DNA of 64,000 nucleotides, from the NCBI GenBank assembly GCA_024400915.1, contig JAKSLX010000010.1:37905-101904 (forward strand), written 5' to 3'. The notes beneath the pieces were generated by a model. The model was not told where the DNA came from. It worked only from the letters and a program-made list of their open reading frames with translations, and ran no database searches. The position numbers were made by a program, and so were the translations under genes. Origin of the DNA: Treponema sp. (GTDB lineage: Bacteria; Spirochaetota; Spirochaetia; Treponematales; Treponemataceae). Below, one piece after another: positions 36,135 to 45,121 of the stretch. Positions within the stretch are counted from its first letter, which is position 1, and every line of letters starts with the position of its first letter.

Positions 36135-36518
36135 AATCTATTAAAAAATGCCAAAGGGCTTTGTGATAAATTAATTGTAGGAGTAACTGTTGATGAGCTT
36201 GTAAAATACAAGGGGAAAACAGCTTTAATTCCTTTTGATGAGAGGATAGAGATTGTTCGCAACATAAAATATGTAGATGCTGCAGTCCCTCAATATGATA
36301 TGGATAAGCTCACAATGTGTAAAAAACTTGGAGCATCAATTTTTTTTGTTGGTGATGATTGGTATGAAAGCGAAAAATGGAAACTATATGAAAAAGAGTT
36401 TTCTGAAAATGGAATAAAAATTGTTTATTTTCCATATACAAAAGGTGTTTCATCAACAATTATAAATCAAACATTGGCAGAAGCAAGAAACAAAAAAGAG
36501 GCTGTAAATGATAGATAA
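36081..36518 (+). CDS. Glycerol-3-phosphate cytidylyltransferase-like (TagD family)
   Basis: A 145-residue nucleotidyltransferase. GVFDLFHIGHLNLL contains the HxGH motif, and YTKGVSSTIIN carries the (I/V)SST-type motif. Length and motifs fit TagD/GCT, making CDP-glycerol, though related enzymes with other substrates share them. ATG 36081 is preferred over TTG 36075. The downstream TagF-like domain in the protein at 37545 supports a CDP-glycerol role. The 5' end has a truncated duplicate at 32365. Confidence 0.82.
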   Translation: MVIGYTAGVFDLFHIGHLNLLKNAKGLCDKLIVGVTVDELVKYKGKTALIPFDERIEIVRNIKYVDAAVPQYDMDKLTMCKKLGASIFFVGDDWYESEKWKLYEKEFSENGIKIVYFPYTKGVSSTIINQTLAEARNKKEAVNDR

Positions 36519-37548
36519 GAATTTCTGTATGAGTTCATATTTGGCATTTAGATATATTGAAAAAGATGATGTAGATTTTTATGAAGGCTTGAAACATAGA
36601 AATATCACTCCAATAAAAGAATCAGACAAAAAAATTGTTTATACATCTGGCGAAATTGGAGATGCAATAGCTGAAACTGTTTCAAAATATAAGAATAAAA
36701 AAGTAGGAGTACTTCTTTCTGGTGGTATGGATTCAGCAATTGTTGCTTCTTATATACCTGGAGCTGAAGCTTATACTTTTAGATTCTTAGGCGGTGATTT
36801 CCAAAAAGAAGAACTTTCCCGTGCTGAATACTATGCCAATTATTATAAACTTCATTTACATTATGTAGATATTTCATGGGAAACTGTAAAAGAATATCTT
36901 GAGCCATGTATGAAAGCTAAGAATGCGCCTGTTCATTCAATCGAACCACAACTTTTGCAGGCTGCAATGCAGGCAAAAAAAGATGGCGTTGAAGTTTTGG
37001 CTATTGGAGAAAGTTCTGATTTAGTTTTTGGTGGTATGGATAAACTTTTGGCTAAAGATTGGACTTTTGAAGAGTTTAAGAATCGCTATACTTTCACAAA
37101 TCCTTTTGATGTACTTGAAGAACCTGTAGATATGAGTTATCTCTTTGAAAGATATCGTCAGAATGGGGACAAGATTGATTTCTTGCGTTTTATGGATGAT
37201 GTTTTTTCAATTGAAAGTTCAAGTTCTTATTGGAATGCTTTTAAGGTAGCTAATATTGATTATTTTGATCCTTATGCAAGATTGAAAATGGGCGATAAAT
37301 TGGATTTGAATCGTGTAAGAAATGGTGAGCCAAAATACCTTATTCGTGAATTGATGCATAAGCGTTATCCAAAAATTCCAGTGCCAAATAAAAATCCAAT
37401 GCCTAGACCTGTTGATTTTTATTTTGAAAAATGGTCTGGTCCAACTAGACCAGAATTTAAGAGAAATCTTGATATGTCTAAATTTACAGGTAATCAAAAA
37501 TGGCAGATTTGGTGTTTGTGGAAATTTTTGGAGATGAATGAAAAATGA
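36508..37548 (+). CDS. Asparagine synthase-like amidotransferase domain (ATP-PPase only)
   Basis: A 346-residue protein with the PP-loop signature VGVLLSGGMDSAIVASY, resembling the synthetase half of AsnB, with no N-terminal glutaminase domain. Thus it would need ammonia or a partner, or act as an adenylating ligase. It starts within the tagD-like gene (overlap 11 bases) and is followed by a TagF/GT2 fusion, so a role in modifying the glycerol-phosphate or a sugar acid by amidation is likely but unproven. An Asn auxotrophy role seems unlikely given the context. Confidence 0.75.
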   Translation: MIDKNFCMSSYLAFRYIEKDDVDFYEGLKHRNITPIKESDKKIVYTSGEIGDAIAETVSKYKNKKVGVLLSGGMDSAIVASYIPGAEAYTFRFLGGDFQKEELSRAEYYANYYKLHLHYVDISWETVKEYLEPCMKAKNAPVHSIEPQLLQAAMQAKKDGVEVLAIGESSDLVFGGMDKLLAKDWTFEEFKNRYTFTNPFDVLEEPVDMSYLFERYRQNGDKIDFLRFMDDVFSIESSSSYWNAFKVANIDYFDPYARLKMGDKLDLNRVRNGEPKYLIRELMHKRYPKIPVPNKNPMPRPVDFYFEKWSGPTRPEFKRNLDMSKFTGNQKWQIWCLWKFLEMNEK

Positions 37549-40178
37549 AGAAAATTAATATAGGTTTTTATGTACTATATTCTAGTTCATTTGCTGCAAA
37601 AAATCTTTTTGAGCGATTAAGAGATTCTGATTGGTGTGAAGTAAAAATTGTTGTTTGTCCTGACATTTGTCGTGGAAAAGAAAACGAAGAACTTACATTA
37701 AAGAAAGAAACTGAATATTTAACAAATAGATATGGAAAAGAATATGTTATATGTTCTTATGACTATAAAAAAAATGCTTATGTAGATTTTTCTGAAACAT
37801 TCAATGCTATATCTATTTCAAATCCTTATGATGAATTAACACATAAATATTATACTTCGAATTATTTGCGAAATGAAAAAGGAATTCCCTTGTTTTATTT
37901 GGATTATGGATACCAAGGGCGTTTAAAATATTCGATGGAACTTTTTGAAATGGAAAGTTATAAAAATTTTTATCGAATTTTTTGTGATAATAATGAAACA
38001 TTAGAAATGGCGAAAGAAATTTCTAATCATTATGAAGATTCTATAAGCGTTTCTGGTTGTTCTAAGATGGACAGTTTATTTAACGCAAAAAAAATAAATT
38101 TCGATAAAAAATTTATAAAAACTATCCTTATTTGTCCACATCATACTGTTAGAGAATGGAAATTACAGATTTCAACATTTCTAGCATATTCGGATTTTTA
38201 TATAGAACTTTTTAAAAAATATTCAAATATTCTTTTTGTATTTCGACCTCATCCTCTTTTATTTACAACATTAAGAGAAGATGATTTATGGGGAAATCAA
38301 AAATGTGATGAATATTTAAATAAAATTAACTCGTTTGAAAATGTGATTTATTCTACTGAAGGCGATTATTTTGATTACTTTGTAACATCTGATGCTATGA
38401 TACACGATTGCGGCTCATTTGTTGCAGAATATATTTACACGAAAAAACCACAACTCTATCTCTTAAAAAATGAAGAATCAAAAAATCAATTTACAGATTT
38501 TGGCAAAGATATGCTGAAAGTAAATTATGAAGGGTATAATCAAAACGATATAATAGATTTTATTGAAAATGTTGTCTTAAAAAATGATGATAAACTAGAA
38601 CTCGAGAGAGAAAAATTTTCAAGGCAGATAATGGTAAATTATCCATATGCTACGATTTTTATAGAGAGCGTTTTAAAAGAAAATTTAACTAAAAAAGATT
38701 TTTTTGAGGATTATAAAAAAAGCATCAAAAAGAAGAAAAATCCCCTTATTTCAGTCTGTATTCCTTCTTATAATCACGAACGATATGTTCAGCAGACGAT
38801 AAATTCCATTATTAGTCAAACTTATCAGAGTCTTGAACTTATTATAATTGATGATGGTTCAAGTGATTCAACTTATGAAAAAATTTTAGAATTAAAAGAT
38901 ATATGTGAAAAAAGATTTGTTCGTGTTGCTATTGAAAAGCAGGAAAATCAAGGTACTTGTGATACATTTAACAAACTTTATTCTTATTCTCAAGGTGACT
39001 TTGTTTTTGTAATTGCTTCCGATGATTATGCAGCACCGAGTTGTATTGAGACTTTGTATTCAAACTTTGATTCAGAAGAAACTGTTATGGTAGTTGGTGA
39101 TAATTACATTATTGATTCTGAATCAAATCTAATTAGTTGGGATGAAAGTCAAAATATCATAAAATACGGTGAAGGATATAATACATTTTTCAGTTATTTA
39201 GCAAAAGATAATGTAAATAGATATAATCCTAACTATTTTGGTACTTATGAATCATTGATTGATGGAAATTATATTACAAATGGTCAGTTAGTAAGAAAAA
39301 GTGCCTTTGATAAGACTGGTGGATACAAATACGATGCACCATTAGAAGATTGGTATATGAATTTACAACTTTCGAAAATTGGAAAATTAAAGTTTGTTAA
39401 TAGTCCTTTATTTTATTATAGATGGCATGAAAGTAATTCAATAAAGCAGTTGGAAAAAATGTGGTATTTTACTTTTAAAACAAAATGCTATGAAGAGCAG
39501 AATGTTTTAAAATCAGGTAATATTGATTATATAAATATATACCATAGGAATATATCTTTCTTTTCTGATTATCTTAAGCTAAAGCATTATTTTCAAGTTT
39601 ATTTTGATTATGGGATGGGATTCAATGAAAAAGATTCCACAATCATCCAATATAATCCATATCAAAGAAATTGGTTTAGAGTTAGCCTTGACGGTGATAA
39701 AATAAGATCATTGAGAATTGATCCAGATAATAGGGCGTTAGGATTTAAAATTGAGTATATAAAGTTTAATAAACGAAATGGAGAATCCTTTTTCTATGAT
39801 GCAAAATTAATTTCTTCCAATGCGAAAATTATATCAGATGATATATATATATTTGAAACGGATGATCCAAATTTGAATTTTACGAATTTTGATTGTAATG
39901 GTCTTGATGAATTTGAAATAAAATTTGAGTGGATGCCACTTGAGAAAATAGTCTCATTACAGAATTCAATAATAGATGACCAAAAGAAAAGAAATGTGAT
40001 TTGCAATTCAATGTTGGAAGATCAAAAGAGTGAGTGTTCTAGATATAGCTCAATGATAGAGCAGAACAATAATGTGATATTGTCTCTTCATTCAGAGTTG
40101 AAATCTATTTATAGTTCTAAGAGTTGGCGGATAACAAAACCGTTGAGATTTATTTATAGATTTTTGCGGGGAAAATGA
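37545..40178 (+). CDS. Fusion of CDP-glycerol glycerophosphotransferase-like and GT2 domains
   Basis: An 877-residue protein. Residues 1-380 look like the TagB/TagF glycerophosphotransferase fold, with ILFVFRPHPLLF and the DAMIHDCGSFVAEYI motif that binds the nucleotide. Residues about 395-640 are a GT2 domain: PLISVCIPSYNHERYVQQT, DDGSSDST, ASDDYAA. The tail has a coiled stretch followed by SSKSWRITKPLRFIYRFLRG, a motif often ending cell-surface glycosyltransferases. With the TagD-like enzyme upstream this suggests a glycerol-phosphate-decorated glycan. Overlaps the previous gene by four bases. Confidence 0.78.
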   Translation: MKKINIGFYVLYSSSFAAKNLFERLRDSDWCEVKIVVCPDICRGKENEELTLKKETEYLTNRYGKEYVICSYDYKKNAYVDFSETFNAISISNPYDELTHKYYTSNYLRNEKGIPLFYLDYGYQGRLKYSMELFEMESYKNFYRIFCDNNETLEMAKEISNHYEDSISVSGCSKMDSLFNAKKINFDKKFIKTILICPHHTVREWKLQISTFLAYSDFYIELFKKYSNILFVFRPHPLLFTTLREDDLWGNQKCDEYLNKINSFENVIYSTEGDYFDYFVTSDAMIHDCGSFVAEYIYTKKPQLYLLKNEESKNQFTDFGKDMLKVNYEGYNQNDIIDFIENVVLKNDDKLELEREKFSRQIMVNYPYATIFIESVLKENLTKKDFFEDYKKSIKKKKNPLISVCIPSYNHERYVQQTINSIISQTYQSLELIIIDDGSSDSTYEKILELKDICEKRFVRVAIEKQENQGTCDTFNKLYSYSQGDFVFVIASDDYAAPSCIETLYSNFDSEETVMVVGDNYIIDSESNLISWDESQNIIKYGEGYNTFFSYLAKDNVNRYNPNYFGTYESLIDGNYITNGQLVRKSAFDKTGGYKYDAPLEDWYMNLQLSKIGKLKFVNSPLFYYRWHESNSIKQLEKMWYFTFKTKCYEEQNVLKSGNIDYINIYHRNISFFSDYLKLKHYFQVYFDYGMGFNEKDSTIIQYNPYQRNWFRVSLDGDKIRSLRIDPDNRALGFKIEYIKFNKRNGESFFYDAKLISSNAKIISDDIYIFETDDPNLNFTNFDCNGLDEFEIKFEWMPLEKIVSLQNSIIDDQKKRNVICNSMLEDQKSECSRYSSMIEQNNNVILSLHSELKSIYSSKSWRITKPLRFIYRFLRGK

Positions 40179-40238
40179 CAAGTAATAGATCAAAGTACAA
40201 ATTTTCAAAGAATACGAATATGATTTTAGCGATATAAG

Positions 40239-40484
40239 TTGTCGATTTTCATATGCCTTAAAGAAAATGGTGAAATCGATTTGAAATTATTATATGAAAA
40301 TGAAAAAGAGCTTGTTTCTATAAGAATCTCATATTTGATAATTGTAGTCTTGAAAAATGAGTCATATTCCAAAGATATGTCTGGCAAAGTATTTAATTCT
40401 TTGTCTTCAATGTATATAAAGAACATTAATGATTTATTAAGAGAAGCAAATTATCTCCCTCTGCCTTTAAATGTTGAGTGTTAA
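40239..40484 (+). CDS. Doubtful 81-codon open frame
   Basis: An AT-rich open frame from TTG 40239 with no good ribosome site. I recognise no domain. Adjacent frames upstream also read as plausible peptide, so it may be the 3' remnant of a decayed gene. The following 40485-40732 stretch carries a repeat and a long inverted repeat but no gene. Confidence 0.25.
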   Translation: MSIFICLKENGEIDLKLLYENEKELVSIRISYLIIVVLKNESYSKDMSGKVFNSLSSMYIKNINDLLREANYLPLPLNVEC

Positions 40485-40503
40485 TTCATGTTTCCGTAAC
40501 ATG

Positions 40504-40534
40504 AAAAGAAAATCGTCAGATTTTCTGAATCCGT
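40504..40534 (+). repeat. 31-bp direct repeat with palindromic core, left copy
   Basis: AAAAGAAAATCGTCA followed by GATTTTCTGAATCCGT, identical to 43388-43418. The core forms a hairpin, AGAAAATC/GATTTTCT around GTCA. The same orientation at both places makes it a direct repeat around the ATPase island. Confidence 0.85.
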
Positions 40535-40656
40535 GTGACAATCTTACAGCGCCAGAGAAACTTCTAGGTCATAAAAATAGCAAGTGAGTATGATCGAAGC
40601 GTAGCGCACCAACCACCGTATTCAGTAGAGCAACACAATTTACGGGCATGGTCAAT

Positions 40657-40697
40657 ATATTGAAAGATTTGTCACTAATTGACAAATCTTTCAATAT
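40657..40697 (+). repeat. Perfect 18-bp inverted repeat ahead of the ATPase gene
   Basis: ATATTGAAAGATTTGTCA at 40657-40674 is fully complementary to 40680-40697 across a five-base loop CTAAT. No T tract follows, so it is not a standard terminator. It ends 35 bases before the ATPase start and could be an operator, an attenuator or a terminal repeat. Confidence 0.8.
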
Positions 40698-40732
40698 TCT
40701 AATATTATCTTTAATATAAGTGGAGTAAAATT

Positions 40733-41884
40733 ATGCTGTTAGGATATGGTGCTAGAAATTGCTGGTGTTTTAAGGATTGGCTGGATGTTGATTTAAGGTT
40801 AAATGGATATGTTCCTGAAGAAGTGTCCTTGGGAAAGGATTATTCGTTGATACTTGGTTTTGAAGGTGCTAATGCTTCCGGCAAGACTAGTGCACTTAAA
40901 GTATTTGCTTTTATTGCTGATTTTGTAAAGAACAGTTTTCTGTATCCTCCAGAGTCTCCAATTTTATATGATGCATTTTTTGACAGCAGTGATTCGTCAG
41001 AGTTTTACGTGGAATTCAGAGATGAAAAGGGAATGGAATATCGTTATGAGGCAATTCTAAAGAAAACTCAAGTCTTGAAAGAGGTTTTGTTTCAGATAAA
41101 AACCACCGTAGAAGATATCATAGTACAAAGAGATCTTAATCAGGTGACGGTAAATAAGCTTTACAATAATGATACTAAGATCATATTGAGAAATAATGCA
41201 TCCATAATAAGTACATTGCATCAATACGCTGTTCTTGAAATAGAACCGGTGTTTTCTTTTTTCACAAAGCATACAATAAACGTAACCTATACTGGATTGC
41301 GTTATGAGATAGCAAGGGATGTACCTGCCATTTCTGAAATGTATTTTCATAATGCGGAAGCCCTTTCATTTTCGAAGAAGCTTATCAAAAAATTTGATAC
41401 GGGAATTAACGATATAGAAATATCATTTAGGGAAAACGAACAGGGAAGCAAGGTTTTCTTTCCACTGTTTCACCACGACAATGAGGGAGCTTCGAAAATT
41501 CTTAGGATTGATGCAGAATCAACTGGAACTCGGGCTCTTTACATAAACTTGCTTTATTATTATCAAAATTTGAAATCTGGTGGCGTATTAATTTTGGATG
41601 AATTTGATATTAATCTCCATCCAGATATTCTTCCTCATTTGATCAATCTGTTTGTAAATCCAGAATTAAATCCAAATAACGCTCAGATGATTTTTACAAG
41701 TCTTAATCCTGAGGTGCTGGATGTGATTGGAAAATACCGGTCTTATTTATTTGAAAAAGAATGCGGTGAAAGTTTCGGTTACAGATTGGATGAACCTGAT
41801 ACAAACATTCTAAGAAACGACAGGTCTGTTTCAGCTCCTTATAGACGGCATTTACTTGGAGGATATCCAAAAATTGAAGCATAG
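40733..41884 (+). CDS. AAA-family ATPase (OLD/RloA-like, ABC-type fold)
   Basis: A 383-residue ATP-binding protein. Walker A is GANASGKTSALK at about residue 45, and Walker B is GVLILDEFDINLHPD, followed by FTSLNPEVL, the SMC/RecF-like arrangement of AAA_15/AAA_21 proteins. The end of the protein (LLGGYPKI) resembles ATPases from abortive-infection type systems. The start is ATG 40733 with GTGGAG upstream. It overlaps the next gene. Lying in a repeat-bracketed accessory island, it may be a defence or plasticity gene; no nuclease domain is visible in it. Confidence 0.8.
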   Translation: MLLGYGARNCWCFKDWLDVDLRLNGYVPEEVSLGKDYSLILGFEGANASGKTSALKVFAFIADFVKNSFLYPPESPILYDAFFDSSDSSEFYVEFRDEKGMEYRYEAILKKTQVLKEVLFQIKTTVEDIIVQRDLNQVTVNKLYNNDTKIILRNNASIISTLHQYAVLEIEPVFSFFTKHTINVTYTGLRYEIARDVPAISEMYFHNAEALSFSKKLIKKFDTGINDIEISFRENEQGSKVFFPLFHHDNEGASKILRIDAESTGTRALYINLLYYYQNLKSGGVLILDEFDINLHPDILPHLINLFVNPELNPNNAQMIFTSLNPEVLDVIGKYRSYLFEKECGESFGYRLDEPDTNILRNDRSVSAPYRRHLLGGYPKIEA

Positions 41885-42338
41885 CAATGTAAAAAAAGAT
41901 AGGAAAATAGCCAATTTTCCCAGAGATAGCGTTGAGACTCAATACGAAACAATAAAAGGATTACTGTCTTTTAATTTCAAATATATGGATTTTACACAGG
42001 GACAGAAATTTGCAGATTTATCCGTAGAACAATTTTCAAAAGTTATGGACAAATTGAAAGAGTATTCCAGGGAAGGAAGGTTTCATTGGGAAATAACCTC
42101 AATAGGTCATGGGAAAAATCATGTATTGGAAGTCTATAATGAGTTCCCTTCAAAATCAGAATTTTCTCATCCTGCTCATGTTCCTGCAGGCGTAAAATGG
42201 GCACGTTTTAGGCTAGAGTCCGATCAAAGATTAATAGGATTTGTAATAGATAAAAATGATGCCGAGTGTATGAGGTTAAATCCTGATGTCTTTTATGTAG
42301 TCTTTCTTGATTTGTATCACAAGTTTTACGTGTCTTGA
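41874..42338 (+). CDS. Unknown partner of the ATPase
   Basis: I do not recognise this 154-residue protein. TTG 41874 is the best start, since GGAGG lies at 41858-41862; TTG 41856 would overlap that site. It overlaps the ATPase stop by 11 bases, implying coupled translation. The C terminus (VKWARFRLES, RLIGFV, VFYVVFLDLYHKFY) has the look of a small beta-rich RelE-like toxin or RNase fold, but I see no decisive catalytic set. A toxin/effector role paired with the ATPase is only a suggestion. Confidence 0.6.
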   Translation: MKHSNVKKDRKIANFPRDSVETQYETIKGLLSFNFKYMDFTQGQKFADLSVEQFSKVMDKLKEYSREGRFHWEITSIGHGKNHVLEVYNEFPSKSEFSHPAHVPAGVKWARFRLESDQRLIGFVIDKNDAECMRLNPDVFYVVFLDLYHKFYVS

Positions 42339-42495
42339 GTTCAGCTTCAAGAAAAGGGATTGATATATTTTTTTGTCACCCCTTTCAGAAATAATTGAAT
42401 TTTTTCCGGATTTTTTTCCGCTTTTTATAATTCCAGCGGTTATATATAGGTTAGGAGAATTTGTTCTCCGCAATCCAATTTAACTGAGGTAAGAA

Positions 42496-43347
42496 ATGTT
42501 TGGAAAACACCGCAGAAAAACAAGATCACAGCTGGAACAGGAATTCCTGGAGCTTGACTTTACATCGGACTTTCTTTTTTCAGAGCTGATGAAGGACGAA
42601 GGGCTTTGTAGAAAGCTCATAGAAACGCTGCTTAAGATCAAAGTCCAGAAGATTGTGTACCACAAAACCCAGAAGCAGTTCAGGCATCGAAGTGATGGTC
42701 GGGGTGTGCGCTTTGACGTATATGTAAAGAGTAGCGACAGGGTCTTTGATATTGAGCTGCAGGTAAAGAATTACGAGAACCTGCCCCTGCGCTCCCGCTA
42801 CTACCAGGCGAACATGGACCTTGACTGCCTCAAGAAAAAGGAAGACTACATGCTGCTGCCCGAAAGCTACGTGATCTTCATCTGCACGGGGGATCCCTTT
42901 GGACTTGGATTGCCCGTCTACACCGTCCGGAATTTCATTGAAGAGAAAAGGGATTTTGACTACAATGACAGGTGCTACAAGTTTTTCTACAACGCAAAGG
43001 CATGGAAAAGCTGCAATGACACGGAAGTCCAGGGATTCCTGAAATACATCAGCACCAGGGAACCTTCCACAGCCTTTACTAACGAGATAGAGGCCAGGAT
43101 CAACGATGCCCATGAAAATCCAAGGCTCAAGGAGCACTTTATGACATTGAAAATGAAAATCGATGAAGAGCGTGAGGAAGCAAGGCTCGAAGGAATTGCC
43201 CTTGGACTGGCTAAAGGTATAACTCAGGGTGCCCACGACAAGGCTGTGGAGACGGCAAAGATACTACTAAAAAAGAACATTGACCTTTCAGTCATCTCAG
43301 AAAGCACCGGCCTGTCGCAAGAGGAACTGGAAAAGCTTAAGGCTTAA
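42496..43347 (+). CDS. Rpn-family PD-(D/E)XK nuclease/putative transposase
   Basis: A 283-residue protein of the recombination-promoting nuclease (Rpn/PDDEXK_2, TIGR01784) type. FTSDFLFSELM near the N terminus is the usual opening, and RFDVYVKSSDRVFDIELQ supplies the D...ExQ catalytic core. The C terminus has the common basic/helical tail with EGIALGLAKGITQGA. It is notably richer in G+C and in CTG/CTC/GCC codons than the ATPase genes next to it, suggesting separate origin. A GAGGTAAG site precedes ATG 42496. Long antisense frames over it are shadows. Confidence 0.85.
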   Translation: MFGKHRRKTRSQLEQEFLELDFTSDFLFSELMKDEGLCRKLIETLLKIKVQKIVYHKTQKQFRHRSDGRGVRFDVYVKSSDRVFDIELQVKNYENLPLRSRYYQANMDLDCLKKKEDYMLLPESYVIFICTGDPFGLGLPVYTVRNFIEEKRDFDYNDRCYKFFYNAKAWKSCNDTEVQGFLKYISTREPSTAFTNEIEARINDAHENPRLKEHFMTLKMKIDEEREEARLEGIALGLAKGITQGAHDKAVETAKILLKKNIDLSVISESTGLSQEELEKLKA

Positions 43348-43387
43348 AGTCAGAGAGAGCACTAAGGACATTTTTTCAATCCCTTCA

Positions 43388-43418
43388 AAAAGAAAATCGT
43401 CAGATTTTCTGAATCCGT
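43388..43418 (+). repeat. 31-bp direct repeat with palindromic core, right copy
   Basis: Identical in sequence and orientation to 40504-40534. It lies shortly after the nuclease gene. The remainder of the gap to 43504 is AT-rich without other recognised elements. Confidence 0.85.
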
Positions 43419-43504
43419 ATGGGTTGGAGTCAGTTCCCCCAGAAAATAACTGCCCCAAAACAAAAATTTTTTACATATATAGTAAGAAATTCACTCGTTT
43501 TGAT

Positions 43505-43533
43505 TTGCATTTATTTTTTACTTAATATATAAT
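43505..43533 (+). promoter_or_regulatory. Sigma-70-type promoter of ilvC
   Basis: TTGCAT at 43505-43510 and TATAAT at 43528-43533 with a 17-base spacer, about 55 bases ahead of the ilvC ATG. The leader is AT-rich with ACAGGAG as ribosome site. I saw no leader peptide or T-box. Confidence 0.6.
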
Positions 43534-43587
43534 ATAGAAACTTTAATTATACTTAATATTTTTTAGTATTTATACAGGAGTAAAATT

Positions 43588-45069
43588 ATGGGTGAAAACT
43601 ATTTTAACTCAATTCCATGGCGCAAGGCTCGCATGCAGCTTGGTCACTGCCGTTCAATGGCTAAGGAAGAATTTGCAGACGGCGTAAACGCACTTAAGGG
43701 AAAGAAGATCGTTATCGTAGGTTGTGGTGCTCAGGGTCTCAACCAGGGTATGTGTCTCCGCGATTCAGGTCTTGATGTTTCTTACGCACTCCGCAAGGAA
43801 GCTATCGAACAGAAGCGCCAGTCTTGGAAGAACGCTACAGAAAACGGATTCAAGGTTGGAACATACGAAGAACTTCTTCCTACAGCTGACCTCGTTGGTA
43901 ACCTTACTCCAGATAAGCAGCACACTCCTGTTATCACAGAAGTACAGAAGCACATGAAGCAGGGTTCAGCACTCTGGTACTCACACGGCTTCAACATGAT
44001 CGAAGAAGGAATGCAGGTTCGCAAGGACATCACAGTTGTAATGTGCGCTCCTAAGGGTCCAGGTACAGAAGTTTGGCACGAGTTCCAGCGCGGATTTGGT
44101 GTACCAGATCTTATCGCAGTTCACCCAGAAAACGACCCAGAAGGAAAGGGATGGGCAATTGCAAAGGCTTTGGCTGTAGGTATGGGCGGTTCAAAGGCTG
44201 GTGTCCTTGAATCTGACTTCGTTGCAGAAGTTAAGTCTGACCTTATGGGTGAACAGACAATCCTCTGCGGTATGCTCCAGGCTGGTACAATCGTTTGCTA
44301 CGACAAGATGGTTGCAGACGGAATGGATCCAAAATGGGTTACAAAGTTCCTCATGCACGGCTGGAACGTAATCACAGAAGCCCTCAAGTGGGGTGGTATC
44401 ACAGGTATGATGGATCGTCTTTCAAACCCTGCAAAGCTCAAGGCTAACCAGCTTTCAAAAGACATCAAGGCTCTCCTTGCTCCACTTTACCAGAAGCACA
44501 TGGACGACATCATCTCTGGAGAATTCTCTAGCACAATGATGAAGGACTGGGCAAACAAGGATGCAAACCTCCTCGCATGGCGCGAAGAAACAGGTAAGCT
44601 TGCTTTCGAAACAATGGAAGAATCAACAGACGAAATCAGCGAACAGGAATACTTTGACAAGGGTATCATCATGGTTGCTATGGTTAAGGCTGGTTGTGAA
44701 CTTGCATTCGAAACAATGGTTGACGCTGGTATCAAGGAAGAATCTGCATACTACGAATCACTCCATGAAGTTCCACTTATCGCTAACCTCATCGACCGCA
44801 AGCGCCTCTATGAAATGAATAAGGTTATTTCTGATACAGCTGAATACGGATGCTACCTCTTTGCACGCGTTGCAGCACCAATGATGCAGAAGGATCTTAT
44901 GCCAAAGGTAACAACAGAAGTTATCGGTAAGGGTCTCAACGTTAAGGACAACAGCGTAAACAATGCTGAACTCGTAAACGTAAACGCAGAAATCCGCAAC
45001 CACCCAATCGAAGTTGTAGGACGCAAGCTCCGCGCATACATGACAGCTATGAAGCCAATTGTTGGTTAA
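43588..45069 (+). CDS. ilvC: Ketol-acid reductoisomerase, class II
   Basis: A 493-residue enzyme, the length of the long E. coli-type class II form rather than the ~330-residue class I. VIVGCGAQGLNQGMCL is the NADPH-binding loop; GNLTPDKQH, GPGTEVWHEFQRGFGVP and AEVKSDLMGEQTILCG follow, the last holding metal ligands. It converts acetolactate or acetohydroxybutyrate to the dihydroxy acid in valine/isoleucine synthesis. Codon use is strongly biased, as for an abundant protein. It stands alone with its own promoter and terminator; no other ilv genes are in the window. Confidence 0.96.
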   Translation: MGENYFNSIPWRKARMQLGHCRSMAKEEFADGVNALKGKKIVIVGCGAQGLNQGMCLRDSGLDVSYALRKEAIEQKRQSWKNATENGFKVGTYEELLPTADLVGNLTPDKQHTPVITEVQKHMKQGSALWYSHGFNMIEEGMQVRKDITVVMCAPKGPGTEVWHEFQRGFGVPDLIAVHPENDPEGKGWAIAKALAVGMGGSKAGVLESDFVAEVKSDLMGEQTILCGMLQAGTIVCYDKMVADGMDPKWVTKFLMHGWNVITEALKWGGITGMMDRLSNPAKLKANQLSKDIKALLAPLYQKHMDDIISGEFSSTMMKDWANKDANLLAWREETGKLAFETMEESTDEISEQEYFDKGIIMVAMVKAGCELAFETMVDAGIKEESAYYESLHEVPLIANLIDRKRLYEMNKVISDTAEYGCYLFARVAAPMMQKDLMPKVTTEVIGKGLNVKDNSVNNAELVNVNAEIRNHPIEVVGRKLRAYMTAMKPIVG

Positions 45070-45076
45070 ATAGTCC

Positions 45077-45100
45077 ACACCAACTCGCAAGAGTTGGTGT
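45077..45100 (+). terminator. Hairpin after ilvC
   Basis: ACACCAACTC and GAGTTGGTGT form a perfect ten-base-pair stem closed by a GCAA tetraloop, eight bases after the ilvC stop. The following ATTATTCT is only partly T-rich, so termination may be incomplete and the next gene (start 45122) may receive read-through. Confidence 0.65.
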
Positions 45101-45121
45101 ATTATTCTACAGGAGATATTT

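Noticed and set aside
42580..43236. 218-codon antisense frame over the Rpn nuclease gene
   Set aside because: No start context and no domain; the sense frame carries the nuclease core.
42496..43347. Rpn gene as a complete insertion sequence
   Set aside because: No terminal inverted repeats immediately flank the gene; only the wider 31-bp direct repeats are present.
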